A stretch of DNA of 64,000 nucleotides from the NCBI GenBank assembly GCA_017651265.1, contig JAGCDO010000007.1, positions 16,550-80,549 on the forward strand. The letters run 5' to 3'. Under the pieces are notes generated by a model, which saw only the letters and a list, made by a program, of their open reading frames with translations, ran no database searches and had not been told where the DNA came from. Below, piece by piece: positions 9,367-18,348 of this stretch. Origin of the DNA: Prevotella sp. GTDB lineage: Bacteria; Bacteroidota; Bacteroidia; Bacteroidales; Bacteroidaceae. Numbering within the stretch: the stretch's first letter is position 1; each line of letters begins with the position of its first letter. A program made the position numbers and the translations under genes.

Positions 9367-10191
9367 ATGAGAATAATGAATAAGATATATTATCTCGTCA
9401 TGAGCATGACAGTTATCCTACTTGCAGCTTGTTCCCAAGACGAAATGGAACAGAAAGAGGAAACACTGCCAGAACTGCGAGTGATGGTAAACCACCCCTC
9501 CTCCATTTCTACGCGTGCGTCTGTCAACGGTCTTGCTACTACTTTTGAAAGCGGTGACAAAATTGGTGTCTTCGTCATAGATGAGATAGGGGATCCGATG
9601 AAAATAAATGTCGCCTATCGATACAATGGCACGAACTGGGTGCTGGATGATCCATCGGAGAAAGTTTACTATTCGCCCAACTGCTCCTATTATGCCTATT
9701 ATCCCTATGTGGAGAGAGACAATAATTATTGGGATAACACCATAGTTTACTATATGGACAATCCGAATGATTTTTTCGAATACTTTATTTCAGAATGGGT
9801 ACCGGAATATGACCAGAGCACATTGGAAAACTTCAACGCCAGCGACTTGATGGTTGGTGAGGGAACGGACAATAGTGAGACTGCTTCTGTTGCGTTTACC
9901 CTTAATCATCAGATGGGATTGGTAAGGATAGCCTACTATGACGGACGAGTACAACAATACGTTGAAGATATTTCCGGTTTGGATAGCAAGACTTACTTTT
10001 ACAACAAAGATGTAAATAATTGTCCCGTTCCGTATAATACTGGAAATCACTACTTTTATTATATTGCCAAGCCTGGCGTCCCGATAGAATTTTGGTATAT
10101 GGATACCATGACCGGTCCAAGGCCTTCTACAATTAATGTAGATGAGGACAAAGGGTTCATTACCACTACCGAAGTTTCACCATCATTTTAA
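9367..10191 (+). CDS. Fimbrillin-like lipoprotein 4 (short)
   Basis: The 274-residue product has a lipobox (LLAAC, Cys22), STRAS at 48-52, FESGDKIGVFVIDE, SDLMVGEGTD and FTLNHQMGLVRIAY. It lacks the family ending (xDW) and is about 40-50 residues shorter than its neighbours. It may be a natural short form such as a tip or minor subunit, or a 3'-truncated copy. A tyrosine-rich segment around residues 98-145 is unusual. No frameshift is obvious in the following 40 bp. Confidence 0.72.
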   Translation: MRIMNKIYYLVMSMTVILLAACSQDEMEQKEETLPELRVMVNHPSSISTRASVNGLATTFESGDKIGVFVIDEIGDPMKINVAYRYNGTNWVLDDPSEKVYYSPNCSYYAYYPYVERDNNYWDNTIVYYMDNPNDFFEYFISEWVPEYDQSTLENFNASDLMVGEGTDNSETASVAFTLNHQMGLVRIAYYDGRVQQYVEDISGLDSKTYFYNKDVNNCPVPYNTGNHYFYYIAKPGVPIEFWYMDTMTGPRPSTINVDEDKGFITTTEVSPSF

Positions 10192-10230
10192 GCCATGAGC
10201 ATGTCGTAAATTCAAATACAAGATATCGTT

Positions 10231-11610
10231 ATGATAAAGAAAACATTCCTATTACTCCTGCTTGTTGTAACGGCAGTTGCAGTCAGGGCACAAGGGGTAC
10301 TCGAAGTAGATGATCTCTCGCAGGCCAATGCGGTGTATTCCAGCGAGGGCGAGAAGGCTGCTGTGGAAATCAGGTGTAACCACACCATTCCCTTGCAGTT
10401 CTCATCCACGATGGATAAGTCGGTTGACCTCTTCAGTACAGAGATCCAGGGAACGGATTCAGTGTATTTCATCGAATTCCCCGCAGGTGCACGCTATCGC
10501 GGTCGTGTACTCACTGTAGTGGCTCCTGGCTTCAATCCCCTCGACATTCCCCTCGACCTGGAACCGAAGCAGTTGCGCACGTTTAAGATCTACGACCCCA
10601 ACTCGATGGTGGATGCGGGCTGCTACCGCGGTCACCGTAACATGGGTGTGCGTGAGATCCAGAACGCTAACTACGAGGAGGCACTCAACCAGTTCAATGT
10701 GGCTAAGCAGTGTTCCGACTGCGACGAAGAGGAGAACAATGCCAACATCGCCAAGGTGGATTCGCTGATCAAGTTGCGCAGCGATGCCGACATCCTGTAT
10801 CGTATGCTCGACTACAGTGCGGCGGCAGAGATCTATAACAATATCGTGCAGATCAACTCCTACGATGCCTATGCCGTGCAGAAGTTCAAGGAGTGTAACG
10901 AGCGCTACGAGTCAGAGTGTGCTGTCACCTTCAAACAGGCAGAGGCCTATTTCGACAACCGTCTGTTTGAGAAGGCCCGCGCCCTTTATCAGCGTGTGGT
11001 TGAGAACGGCTGTCCTGAATCCAAGACCTCCACAGAGCGTCTGAACAGCATCAGCAACTACCTCACCGCCAAGGAAGAGCATGCCAGCGTGGTTACCTAC
11101 GAATGGATGGATGGAGCACCTATCGGTATTCACTACGGTCGCTATAACCAGACCAAGGCGGGCATTTACCTGCACCTGAACGTGAATAGCAAGGGATTCA
11201 GTGCCATTCAGAGCAACTCGGGCAATGCCATTCCCGACCATCCAGAGGTAAACTTCGGTGTGGGTTGGACCAAGCATCTCATCAAGTCGGAGAAGGTGCC
11301 TATTTGGCTCACCTTCGGTCCTGGTGTCACCATGAAGGGTTTCTACGGCAAGTATGCCACCATCGACAAGAACTCACACCCCGACAAGCACGGCTATCCT
11401 AACAAGGAGGCAGATGTGGAGGATATCGATTTAGAGGACGGACAGAAGTTCAACGCTGCCGTATCCGTGAATCCAGAGATCGGTGTTTGCGTGAAATACA
11501 GCTTCTTCGCTGCCCGCGTTGGCTACAGCTACCGCTTCGCCCTGAACAATGTACTGAAGGATTTCCTCGGTCAACACTGCTTCAGTCTGGGCATCGGTTT
11601 CGCCTTCTAA
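10231..11610 (+). CDS. Secreted TPR protein with C-terminal beta domain
   Basis: The 459-residue product has a cleavable signal peptide (LLLLLVVTAVAVRAQG). After a beta-rich N-terminal part, residues about 125-280 contain TPR-like helices (NYEEALNQFNVAKQCSDC, YSAAAEIYNNIVQINSYDAY, LFEKARALYQRVVENG). The C-terminal 170 residues have strand patterns typical of a small outer-membrane barrel and end GIGFAF with a terminal Phe. It follows the fimbrillins by 39 bp in the same direction and may help assemble or anchor surface structures (inference). A terminator follows. Confidence 0.65.
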   Translation: MIKKTFLLLLLVVTAVAVRAQGVLEVDDLSQANAVYSSEGEKAAVEIRCNHTIPLQFSSTMDKSVDLFSTEIQGTDSVYFIEFPAGARYRGRVLTVVAPGFNPLDIPLDLEPKQLRTFKIYDPNSMVDAGCYRGHRNMGVREIQNANYEEALNQFNVAKQCSDCDEEENNANIAKVDSLIKLRSDADILYRMLDYSAAAEIYNNIVQINSYDAYAVQKFKECNERYESECAVTFKQAEAYFDNRLFEKARALYQRVVENGCPESKTSTERLNSISNYLTAKEEHASVVTYEWMDGAPIGIHYGRYNQTKAGIYLHLNVNSKGFSAIQSNSGNAIPDHPEVNFGVGWTKHLIKSEKVPIWLTFGPGVTMKGFYGKYATIDKNSHPDKHGYPNKEADVEDIDLEDGQKFNAAVSVNPEIGVCVKYSFFAARVGYSYRFALNNVLKDFLGQHCFSLGIGFAF

Positions 11611-11653
11611 CAGGGAGTACATCACCAAGCATCATGCTTGGAAAAAGTTGGAA

Positions 11654-11700
11654 GGCTGATAAGTACCTCTAACCAGGCTGATAAGTGCCTCTAACCAGGC
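11654..11700. repeat. 22-bp tandem repeat, two copies plus a partial third
   Basis: GGCTGATAAGT[A/G]CCTCTAACCA occurs at 11654-11675 and 11676-11697 with one difference, and a third copy begins at 11698. It lies between the TPR gene and the terminator at 11758. No gene is seen in it. Confidence 0.85.
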
Positions 11701-11757
11701 TTGTAGGAAAAACTTAGCAGACTTGCAGCTTTCACAAACGATCACGAGTACAAAAAC

Positions 11758-11796
11758 AAAGGGACGTGTTGATGAACACGCCCCTTTATTTTATCT
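11758..11796. terminator. Bidirectional terminator between converging operons
   Basis: A 13-bp stem with one mismatch (11758-11770 with 11775-11787) and the loop GATG is followed by a T-rich tract on the plus strand; on the minus strand the stem also ends in Ts. It can serve both the rightward surface operon and the leftward caspase operon. Confidence 0.8.
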
Positions 11797-11811
11797 CTTA
11801 AATCCCAGGAT

Positions 11812-12807
11812 TTATCTCACGATTCTGAACGATCCCAAGTGGAATACATCCTCGCGTTTGGTGACCACCTGACCCTCGGCATTCTTGTAAGGCTGCCAGG
11901 TACGCACCTGAATGAGCGGGTTATCCGCATCACGGAAGTCGATCATCAGGAACAAGTAACCTTCATCGCTGTAGCCCGAGGTGTGCCAATACTGCTTCAG
12001 GGTGACGCCGTACACATCATCGTACTTCGGATGCTGCACCACCTCAATCTCGTCGAACTTCACATTGATGTACTTCGTGTTCTTGAAGACACGGGTGAGG
12101 TTCGTGATATACTCCTGCTTCGACTGCTTGATATATACCACCTTATTATTATTGAGCGTCATGCGGGTGAGGTCGCTGTTGGGTTTCTCCTTCACCACCT
12201 TACCTGTAATGATCAGTGCTTTATCAGAGAACACGCTGTTCAGAAGGTCGATATCCTTGCGGTTATACGCTGTTCGGAAGTTCTCCACAAAGTCCACGAT
12301 GATCTGTCGGCGGGCATAATCGAGGTCACTCTCCTTCTGTCCCATGATTTCCTCATAGCGCTGCAAGTCGATAGAGATGCTTACACCCGATATGAGTCCG
12401 CTGGGAGTGAAGTCAACCGTCAGCTCCTGACGCGACTCCTCCTGGTCGGCCTCGATCATATCCACGGGAATACCGCGCACCTGATAGCCAGTGGCCGTTT
12501 TCAGACAACGACTCATGATACTCACAGGCGGACAGCTCATCGCACTGGTCTTCCACATCAGCTCCACATCCTTGATGGCCTCGGGTGTGAAATTGTCCTT
12601 CGACAGCTTGAGTTTCTTCTGCTCCTCATCGGCAGCCGACTTGAATAGCGACATCATCAGCGTGACATTGCTCTCCATCTTCGCCTTGGTAGCGGCATCC
12701 ACCACCCCCTCGCTGATCTTGAATGTGGCCCCGTCGGCCATGGCCACGGTGGTCATCATGAGCAGCACAACGGTCATGAACGACCTTATCATCATATTCT
12801 TTATCAT
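11812..12807 (-). CDS. Secreted protein with C-terminal NTF2-like region
   Basis: The 331-residue product has a signal peptide (VVLLMMTTVAMA) and is exported. The C-terminal half, from about residue 160 (QIIVDFVENFRTAYNRKDI, then SDKALIITGKVV, and YLFLMIDFRDADNPLIQVRTWQP), has the pattern of an NTF2/SnoaL-like fold, often a ligand-binding or scaffold domain. No catalytic residues are obvious. It is the last gene of the leftward operon beginning with the potassium channel. A start four or five codons later is also possible. Confidence 0.6.
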   Translation of the reverse strand: MIKNMMIRSFMTVVLLMMTTVAMADGATFKISEGVVDAATKAKMESNVTLMMSLFKSAADEEQKKLKLSKDNFTPEAIKDVELMWKTSAMSCPPVSIMSRCLKTATGYQVRGIPVDMIEADQEESRQELTVDFTPSGLISGVSISIDLQRYEEIMGQKESDLDYARRQIIVDFVENFRTAYNRKDIDLLNSVFSDKALIITGKVVKEKPNSDLTRMTLNNNKVVYIKQSKQEYITNLTRVFKNTKYINVKFDEIEVVQHPKYDDVYGVTLKQYWHTSGYSDEGYLFLMIDFRDADNPLIQVRTWQPYKNAEGQVVTKREDVFHLGSFRIVR

Positions 12808-12825
12808 ATTCTTTATCTATATTTA

Positions 12826-13488
12826 TTATTCCTTATATTTTCCAAATAGCGTACGGATATTGCTTTGGGGAATATTCCCGTATAGCTTGGCCGTTACCAC
12901 CCCACCCTCTTCAAACAGATCGTCTGTAGGCACAGAAACGATAAACATGTGAATGAAGTTCAGTTTGCGGTGGTGGAACACCAAGGTAGCCTCCATCTTC
13001 TCTTTGTTGATGGATGTCACGCTACAGTAGATATCCATGTTCCGTGCCAGCAGGTCGTAGATATTCTGCATGTTCTGCACAGGCACCTTCTTGGTGTTTC
13101 CGTACATATGCTGAGTAATCTCGATCTTCAGCTTGTTCTCTTTCACGCGGTTCAGCAGGATATTCGTGAACGACTCCACCGGATAGCGCTTGTCAAAGAT
13201 CGGCTCGTAGCTGCCGCGGTTCTCACGGACGTAGAAGTCGGAGGTAAGCGATTTCACCTGGAACGACTTCCCCTTGACGATATAGATGCCCCGTTCGGCA
13301 GTTGACTGCAGGTCGCGCTTGTTGACCGTATAGGGAGCATGATAGTTCTCTGTGACATGCTTGGCGCATAACTGCTCATAGAGCAGTGTGTCGGCACTCA
13401 CCTTGTCGCGGTCCTGGGCACTTGCCGTAACCGATATCAGGACGGCTGTCAGGAAGAATCCTATGCGTAATGATTTCCTTATGAACAT
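12826..13488 (-). CDS. Secreted protein of unknown function
   Basis: The 220-residue protein has a signal peptide (IGFFLTAVLISVTASAQ). I do not recognise the mature part: a mixed alpha/beta sequence with FYVRENRGSYEPIFDKRYP in the middle and a C-terminal LYGNIPQSNIRTLFGKYKE. It lies 18 bp from the gene after it and 15 bp from the one before it, so it is a member of the caspase operon and probably works in the periplasm with its neighbours. Confidence 0.55.
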   Translation of the reverse strand: MFIRKSLRIGFFLTAVLISVTASAQDRDKVSADTLLYEQLCAKHVTENYHAPYTVNKRDLQSTAERGIYIVKGKSFQVKSLTSDFYVRENRGSYEPIFDKRYPVESFTNILLNRVKENKLKIEITQHMYGNTKKVPVQNMQNIYDLLARNMDIYCSVTSINKEKMEATLVFHHRKLNFIHMFIVSVPTDDLFEEGGVVTAKLYGNIPQSNIRTLFGKYKE

Positions 13489-13503
13489 CTCCGGTCCTTT
13501 CTT

Positions 13504-14424
13504 TTATTTCGTCAGATAAGAAACGCGATAGATACCCGACTTCATCTGGTCGCCGCCATTACCGCGGATAGGACTCATCAGGATACTGAAGTCAACCGGT
13601 TCCTCGGTAGCCACGAGCAGGAAGGTCTCACGGGAGTTGGCCTCTGAGAACTCGAAAGGCTCCGACTTGAAGGCCACCGTACAGCCGGCAGGAACCAGCA
13701 AGTGGGCACAGGTAGCAGCCTCATCCACGGGCAGCACCAGGTATTTGTTGCCGCGCTCATCGATATCCAACACGTTCACATATAGTGGTTCTTCCGTTCT
13801 GTTCGTTACCCTTACATAGCAATTGGTAAACACATCCACCTCGGGATTGATGGGCTCGCCGGTCTCGCAGGAAACAAGGTCGAAGCGTACGTCCAGATCC
13901 GTTGACAAGAGGTTCTTGGGTTGTATCAGACTGCTCTCTACCGAGGCCGTCATCTCTGCCATGCTGGCCAGGCGGTTCAGCAGGAACGAGTCGCGGGCTG
14001 TGGCACGATACGAGGTGGCCGTGGCCTGCATATACGCACTGGGGTGCGAGAGGTTCTTGCTCTCCTTCGAGAACAGTTGCTTCACCATATAGCTCAGATA
14101 CTGCTTCGACAGGTTTTTGGGAGCCTTGGCTGCCTTCAGCAGGGCACTCACGGTGTTTGTTCCCTCTGTGGTGAAGGAATACATCTTACTGTTCACCTCG
14201 TCGATTACCGTCACTGCACTCTCTTTACCGATGACCAGCTTACTGGCTGTCGTAAGAGTCTTGCGCGCATTCAGGGCTACTGTCTTCGATCCCTCATAGA
14301 TCTTAGCCGTACCTACCACGGAATACACCAGGTAATCAGCTGCGCTGATCGTTGCGGCCATCAGCAACGCAGTTACCAACATCAAAAGGCGCTTGGCGCC
14401 GTATGTCTTCTTTTTCATTGTCAT
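13504..14424 (-). CDS. Exported DUF4384-like protein
   Basis: The 306-residue product has a signal peptide (LVTALLMAATISAA). Residues about 30-90 (VYSVVGTAKIYEGSKTVAL and following) resemble the regulated-surface part of FecR-like proteins. The C-terminal half (NCYVRVTNRTEEPLYVNVLD, GNKYLVLP, VAFKSEPFEFSE, ETFLLVATEEPVDFS) fits DUF4384, which is often fused to or encoded beside caspase-like (C14) proteases, as here. A binding or substrate role next to the caspase is plausible but unproven. Confidence 0.65.
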   Translation of the reverse strand: MTMKKKTYGAKRLLMLVTALLMAATISAADYLVYSVVGTAKIYEGSKTVALNARKTLTTASKLVIGKESAVTVIDEVNSKMYSFTTEGTNTVSALLKAAKAPKNLSKQYLSYMVKQLFSKESKNLSHPSAYMQATATSYRATARDSFLLNRLASMAEMTASVESSLIQPKNLLSTDLDVRFDLVSCETGEPINPEVDVFTNCYVRVTNRTEEPLYVNVLDIDERGNKYLVLPVDEAATCAHLLVPAGCTVAFKSEPFEFSEANSRETFLLVATEEPVDFSILMSPIRGNGGDQMKSGIYRVSYLTK

Positions 14425-14451
14425 ACGTTTATTTTTCTATAGATTTGTTGA

Positions 14452-16137
14452 TTATTTCTCGTAAGTAAACAACTCGAACGGCTCCATACCGTTGGGGTTC
14501 ATAAAGATAGGTGTCTGCTTGAAATCGGTCATCTGGCGTACTGCCTTATACAGATACTGATCCAGCTGTTGGGTGGATAGTCCGATATCACCATCGGTAC
14601 GTGCAGCCCCATTGAAGGCATCCACCAAGGCCTTGGTGAACGCACCGTTCTTCCAGTCCTCGTTCTCCTTCGACTTGGTATCACTGGCACTCGAGGCATA
14701 CATCACCATACCGTTCTTGGTGCGCCGCAGCTGTTCCACGAAATGGTTACTGGCTGCCGAGCGGTTACCGCCCATCAATGCACCAGAATAGCAGGCATCG
14801 ACGAACACGATGAGTTTGCCGTTGATATCCTCCACTGCCTGACGGAAGTCATTACTTGAGAAACAGTTGTACAGTTTCGAAGTACTGCTGCCGTAGTTCA
14901 TGAAGTAGAAGCGGTCTTTCTCGTCGCGATAGCCATGACCAGCATAGAAGAAGATGCACACATCGGTGGGTGACGACTCCTGCTTGAGCCATTCCATAGC
15001 CTCATAGAAATCCTCACGTGTAGCCTCCTCGTCGCAAATGGTCTTCACCTGCACATCCTGATAGGGATAATCCTTCTTAGTACTGAGCACCTTGGAGAAG
15101 TCGCGTGCATCCTTCGTGGTGTATTTCAGCTTCGGCAGTTCAGGGTCATTGTAATCCCCCACGCCGATAGCCACGGCAAAGAGTCGTGGCAGTTCAGCCA
15201 CCTGCTTTTCGCGGATCAGACGGATGCTGGCGGGTTCACTGTTACCGTTCTCGTTCTGTGCATAGATGGTGACGGTGCAGTCGCGATTGGGCAGATCCAC
15301 CTCTACGGTGTTCGCAGCCCGCACAGCACGATCGGCTGGCTGCTTCTGACCATCCACCATCACCGTGATACGCGTACTGGCTTCCAATCCTTGTGCCAGC
15401 AACTGATAGCGCAGCTTGATCACATCCGTATGGAAAGGACTCTGGTCTTCGGGGAACAGGATTCGTACCTCGGGTGGTACGGGGCGTCCACCAACGGCCG
15501 GTTGCGGCGCAGGTGTCGGCGGTTGCTGAGCAACAACGGGCTGCTCAACAGGTTTCTCCACAGGGGTTGGAGTAGGTTTGGGTGCAGGTGGAGGCGTTGT
15601 GGCGGCCACTGCAGGTTTCACGTCTTCCACTTCCTGCATAGGAATGGCAGCTGCATGCTTACCTGCAGCTTTGTCCTTCCACAGCTGACTCATCTTCTTG
15701 TCTTGCATCACCAATACCCCTTTCTCGTAACACTCGGCCAGGGTAAGCTGTGCATTCTTGTTCCCATTGTTCGCTGCATCGGTCAGGTTGCGCAACGCCT
15801 TGTCGTAGTCGATAGGCACACCTCGACCGTACATATAGCAATAGGCCAGGTTATACTGTGCCTTGGCAAACCCCTTGCGTGCAGCCCTTTTGAACCACAT
15901 GGCCGCCGTGGCATAGTCCTTGTCTATTCCCTCACCGTTATAGAGGGCATAGCCCAGGTTGAACTGTCCTTCCTGACTGCCAGCCTCGGCTGCCTGCTGA
16001 TAGCATTCCACAGCCTTGCTGAACTGCTGCTTCTCGTAATAATCGTTGCCCTGCTTGAGCCATTGGTCGGCCGACTGTCCGAACACAGCGGTTACTACCA
16101 GTACAGCAACTATCAATATACTGAATCGTTTCATCAT
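14452..16137 (-). CDS. Caspase-family (C14) protease with N-terminal Sel1 repeats
   Basis: The 561-residue product begins with a signal peptide, so the protease is probably periplasmic. Residues about 25-150 are Sel1/TPR-like repeats (GQFNLGYALYNGEGIDKDYA, AQYNLAYCYMYGRGVPIDYD). A Pro/Ala-rich linker spans 175-220 and a beta domain follows. The peptidase domain covers about 315-560, with AIGVGDYND, catalytic His401 in FFYAGHG and Cys449 in VDACYSG; both residues of the dyad are present. Bacterial caspase-like proteases cleave after Arg/Lys or Asp and can act in stress responses. The start overlaps the CHASE2 stop by 4 bp. Confidence 0.9.
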   Translation of the reverse strand: MMKRFSILIVAVLVVTAVFGQSADQWLKQGNDYYEKQQFSKAVECYQQAAEAGSQEGQFNLGYALYNGEGIDKDYATAAMWFKRAARKGFAKAQYNLAYCYMYGRGVPIDYDKALRNLTDAANNGNKNAQLTLAECYEKGVLVMQDKKMSQLWKDKAAGKHAAAIPMQEVEDVKPAVAATTPPPAPKPTPTPVEKPVEQPVVAQQPPTPAPQPAVGGRPVPPEVRILFPEDQSPFHTDVIKLRYQLLAQGLEASTRITVMVDGQKQPADRAVRAANTVEVDLPNRDCTVTIYAQNENGNSEPASIRLIREKQVAELPRLFAVAIGVGDYNDPELPKLKYTTKDARDFSKVLSTKKDYPYQDVQVKTICDEEATREDFYEAMEWLKQESSPTDVCIFFYAGHGYRDEKDRFYFMNYGSSTSKLYNCFSSNDFRQAVEDINGKLIVFVDACYSGALMGGNRSAASNHFVEQLRRTKNGMVMYASSASDTKSKENEDWKNGAFTKALVDAFNGAARTDGDIGLSTQQLDQYLYKAVRQMTDFKQTPIFMNPNGMEPFELFTYEK

Positions 16138-17348
16138 TTCTTCGGTGGTTTAAAGTAGAGAGATTTGGAAGCAAAAGCATAAAGCCGTTTCCATTGGGGA
16201 TGGATGGTGCAGTAGTCGATGAACCACATATAGTGGATACGGGCACGCTCGATAAAGGCCACGCCCAACAACGGCAATAAGAGCGAGATGTCGTAATCGT
16301 GTTTCACGAAACAGATAAAGCCGATCCAAGCAAACACTACACTGATGACCAGATACACCAACTTGTTCCAATAGATGAAGAAACGCGGCGAGTGCTTTCG
16401 GGTCAGGTAGCCTGCATAGGCGGCTATCAAACAAACGAAAATGGTTAATATCCACGAGACAAGACTCGACATGGATGAGATCTCATGATGATCAATATAG
16501 GTCTCGGCGGCATACGCCACAGTCTTCATTCCTGGCATCTTCCCCACAGGGGTGAAATGCATATCGGCCTCCTCTGTGATGGTTCCCACCATGGCCAGCT
16601 TACCCTTGATGAGTGCCTTGTTCTCCATGATTTCGTCGTACTTGACAATTGGAAACTCCACGTTCGAATAGAGGATAGCGCGTTTGTTATTCTTTTCTGC
16701 CGTAGGCTCTTTGTCCATGTACTTACATGCGGCCAGATAAGCCAAGGAATAATATGTGGTGGAATCCACCTTCTGACAGATGGTATAGTCGCGGAGCGTA
16801 CCATTAGGACCGTTACTCTTCAAGACGTTACTATACGCCCAGGTATAATCGCCGAAGGGCTCGAAGAACGATTTCAGCACGTTCACGAACTTCCCTTGCT
16901 CCTCAGAAGAGGCGATAAGCTTACACGAGAGGATGGGCTGCGGCAACTGGTCGATGGCCATGATCAGTTCTCCGTTACCAATCATATCATCTCCCTCCTT
17001 CTCGTAGATAATATCCATCATCACGGTCTTGGGCTCACAGGCGGCCAACTGCTCCAACGTATGGGCTATATCTCCTCGGGCTGTTTGCTCCGTGATGTCT
17101 ATCAGCACGATGTCGTTACTCCATTTCACAGAGTTTCCCATGCGCTGGATGGTGAAATAGATATCGGTCATCTTGAACTCACTCAAGGCACGACTCACGG
17201 GGTCGAAGATCGTGAAATTCACAAACAGGATGGCCCAGAAGCCCGCAATCACCCAAGCCAGCACAACCACGAAGACATGATCGTGATGGAAAATCTCATG
17301 GAGATGGTCCTTGATGAACTGTTTGATATGACTAATCCATTTCTTCAT
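16134..17348 (-). CDS. CHASE2-domain membrane sensor protein
   Basis: The 404-residue product has one N-terminal membrane helix (about 25-45), then a large extracytoplasmic domain with CHASE2 signatures (VLIDITEQTARG, KTVMMDIIYE, GKLAMVGTITEEADMHFTP, GMKTVAYAAETYID). Two or three helices follow at about 295-370, and the cytoplasmic tail is short. CHASE2 normally senses extracellular signals for kinases or cyclases; here no output domain is attached, so output may run through the co-encoded potassium channel or caspase (inference). It overlaps the channel gene by 17 bp and the caspase gene by 4 bp. Confidence 0.85.
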   Translation of the reverse strand: MKKWISHIKQFIKDHLHEIFHHDHVFVVVLAWVIAGFWAILFVNFTIFDPVSRALSEFKMTDIYFTIQRMGNSVKWSNDIVLIDITEQTARGDIAHTLEQLAACEPKTVMMDIIYEKEGDDMIGNGELIMAIDQLPQPILSCKLIASSEEQGKFVNVLKSFFEPFGDYTWAYSNVLKSNGPNGTLRDYTICQKVDSTTYYSLAYLAACKYMDKEPTAEKNNKRAILYSNVEFPIVKYDEIMENKALIKGKLAMVGTITEEADMHFTPVGKMPGMKTVAYAAETYIDHHEISSMSSLVSWILTIFVCLIAAYAGYLTRKHSPRFFIYWNKLVYLVISVVFAWIGFICFVKHDYDISLLLPLLGVAFIERARIHYMWFIDYCTIHPQWKRLYAFASKSLYFKPPKK

Positions 17349-18144
17349 ATGGTTCTTCTATCTGGTCTTGTTTTTGTTTCTTGGTTATTTTCCTTGCCTT
17401 CTTCTGCTCCCTCTTGGCCTTCAGCTCATCCAGATAACCCGCTGTGATGATACCTGAGGGTAAGGCAACGATGGCCACACCCACGAAAGCGGAGATCATA
17501 CTGATGAACCTACCGATTTGGGAAACAGGGTAAATGTCGCCATAGCCCACTGTTGTCAGCGTACAAGCCGACCAGTAGATGGCATCGAAGAAAGAATGGA
17601 ACAGATACTCTCCCGTGCTGGGATTGATATCCTCCTCGGCATTGAACATGATCAGTGCCGTAATGAATATATAGAAAGCTGCCAGGGAGAAAACGGTCCA
17701 AAGGATTCGTCCCTGCCGCTTGATCACTGCCATGATAATCTCCAAAGGCTCATAATAGCGAATGAACTTCACCACGCGAAGGATGCGGAGCAGTCGGGTA
17801 ATTCGCGCCGCCTTGAAAGTAGGACTCAACAGGTGGATGGTCGGCAGGATACTCAGCATATCAATGATAGCCATGAACGTGAACGGATATATCACGAACG
17901 ACACCCACCCCTTCTTCAGTTCATAGTCAGCCGTGATCCATCGCAGGATATAGTCGATTACAAAGATAAGAGCTGGAATGATATCACAATACCAGAACAA
18001 TGTTGAATGTTCACGGAACATCAAGGGCACAATGCTCACAGCAATCACCGCCGACATGCTCATGTGGTAAAGCTGCGACCATACCCCATCGTTCTCGAGG
18101 TAGCCTGGTCCGATAATATCATATATCTTTTTCCTCAAGTTCAT
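17332..18144 (-). CDS. Voltage-gated potassium channel (six-helix type)
   Basis: The 270-residue protein has about six hydrophobic segments. The fourth carries regularly spaced positive charges (R114, R117, R120, R123, K127), the voltage-sensor pattern. The pore loop has the selectivity filter TVGYGD at 198-203, followed by an S6-like helix (VGVAIVALPSGIITAGYL) with the glycine and PSG positions known from bacterial Kv channels. The C-terminus is very basic, then acidic. It is the first gene of the leftward operon; one channel is a tetramer in the inner membrane. Confidence 0.92.
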   Translation of the reverse strand: MNLRKKIYDIIGPGYLENDGVWSQLYHMSMSAVIAVSIVPLMFREHSTLFWYCDIIPALIFVIDYILRWITADYELKKGWVSFVIYPFTFMAIIDMLSILPTIHLLSPTFKAARITRLLRILRVVKFIRYYEPLEIIMAVIKRQGRILWTVFSLAAFYIFITALIMFNAEEDINPSTGEYLFHSFFDAIYWSACTLTTVGYGDIYPVSQIGRFISMISAFVGVAIVALPSGIITAGYLDELKAKREQKKARKITKKQKQDQIEEPYEEMD

Positions 18145-18182
18145 CTCCGTTATATCAGAGATAGCATAGTGCTATTTGTCTG

Positions 18183-18213
18183 CAAATATAAAGATAAATC
18201 CGTGAAAAACAAT
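18183..18213 (-). promoter_or_regulatory. Promoter of the channel-CHASE2-caspase operon
   Basis: On the minus strand ATTG (18213-18210, one mismatch to TTTG), a 19-nt spacer and TATATTTG (18190-18183) precede the ATG at 18144 by about 38 nt. The six genes to the left are tightly packed or overlapping and probably share this promoter. Confidence 0.6.
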
Positions 18214-18312
18214 AGGGAAATCGGCATTTTATTCATTTTGTATCAAAAAAACACGATTATCGCCTTTCCTTTTATATAAAAAGGAAACCTAATTGATTAT
18301 TTTCATCAGGCT

Positions 18313-18344
18313 TTTGGTGTTTCGATGGTTTTGCATTATCTTTG
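18313..18344 (+). promoter_or_regulatory. Promoter of the DUF418 gene (leaderless type)
   Basis: TTTG at 18313-18316, 20-nt spacer and TATCTTTG at 18337-18344. The ATG begins only 5 nt after the final G, so transcription probably starts at or next to the start codon. Confidence 0.75.
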
Positions 18345-18348
18345 CAAC

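Noticed and set aside
11839-12648. 269-codon plus-strand frame
   Set aside because: It is antisense to a secreted protein gene with a clear signal peptide and operon context.
18325-18348. Upstream start for the DUF418 gene
   Set aside because: It is located before the -7 box; the added residues are not family-like.
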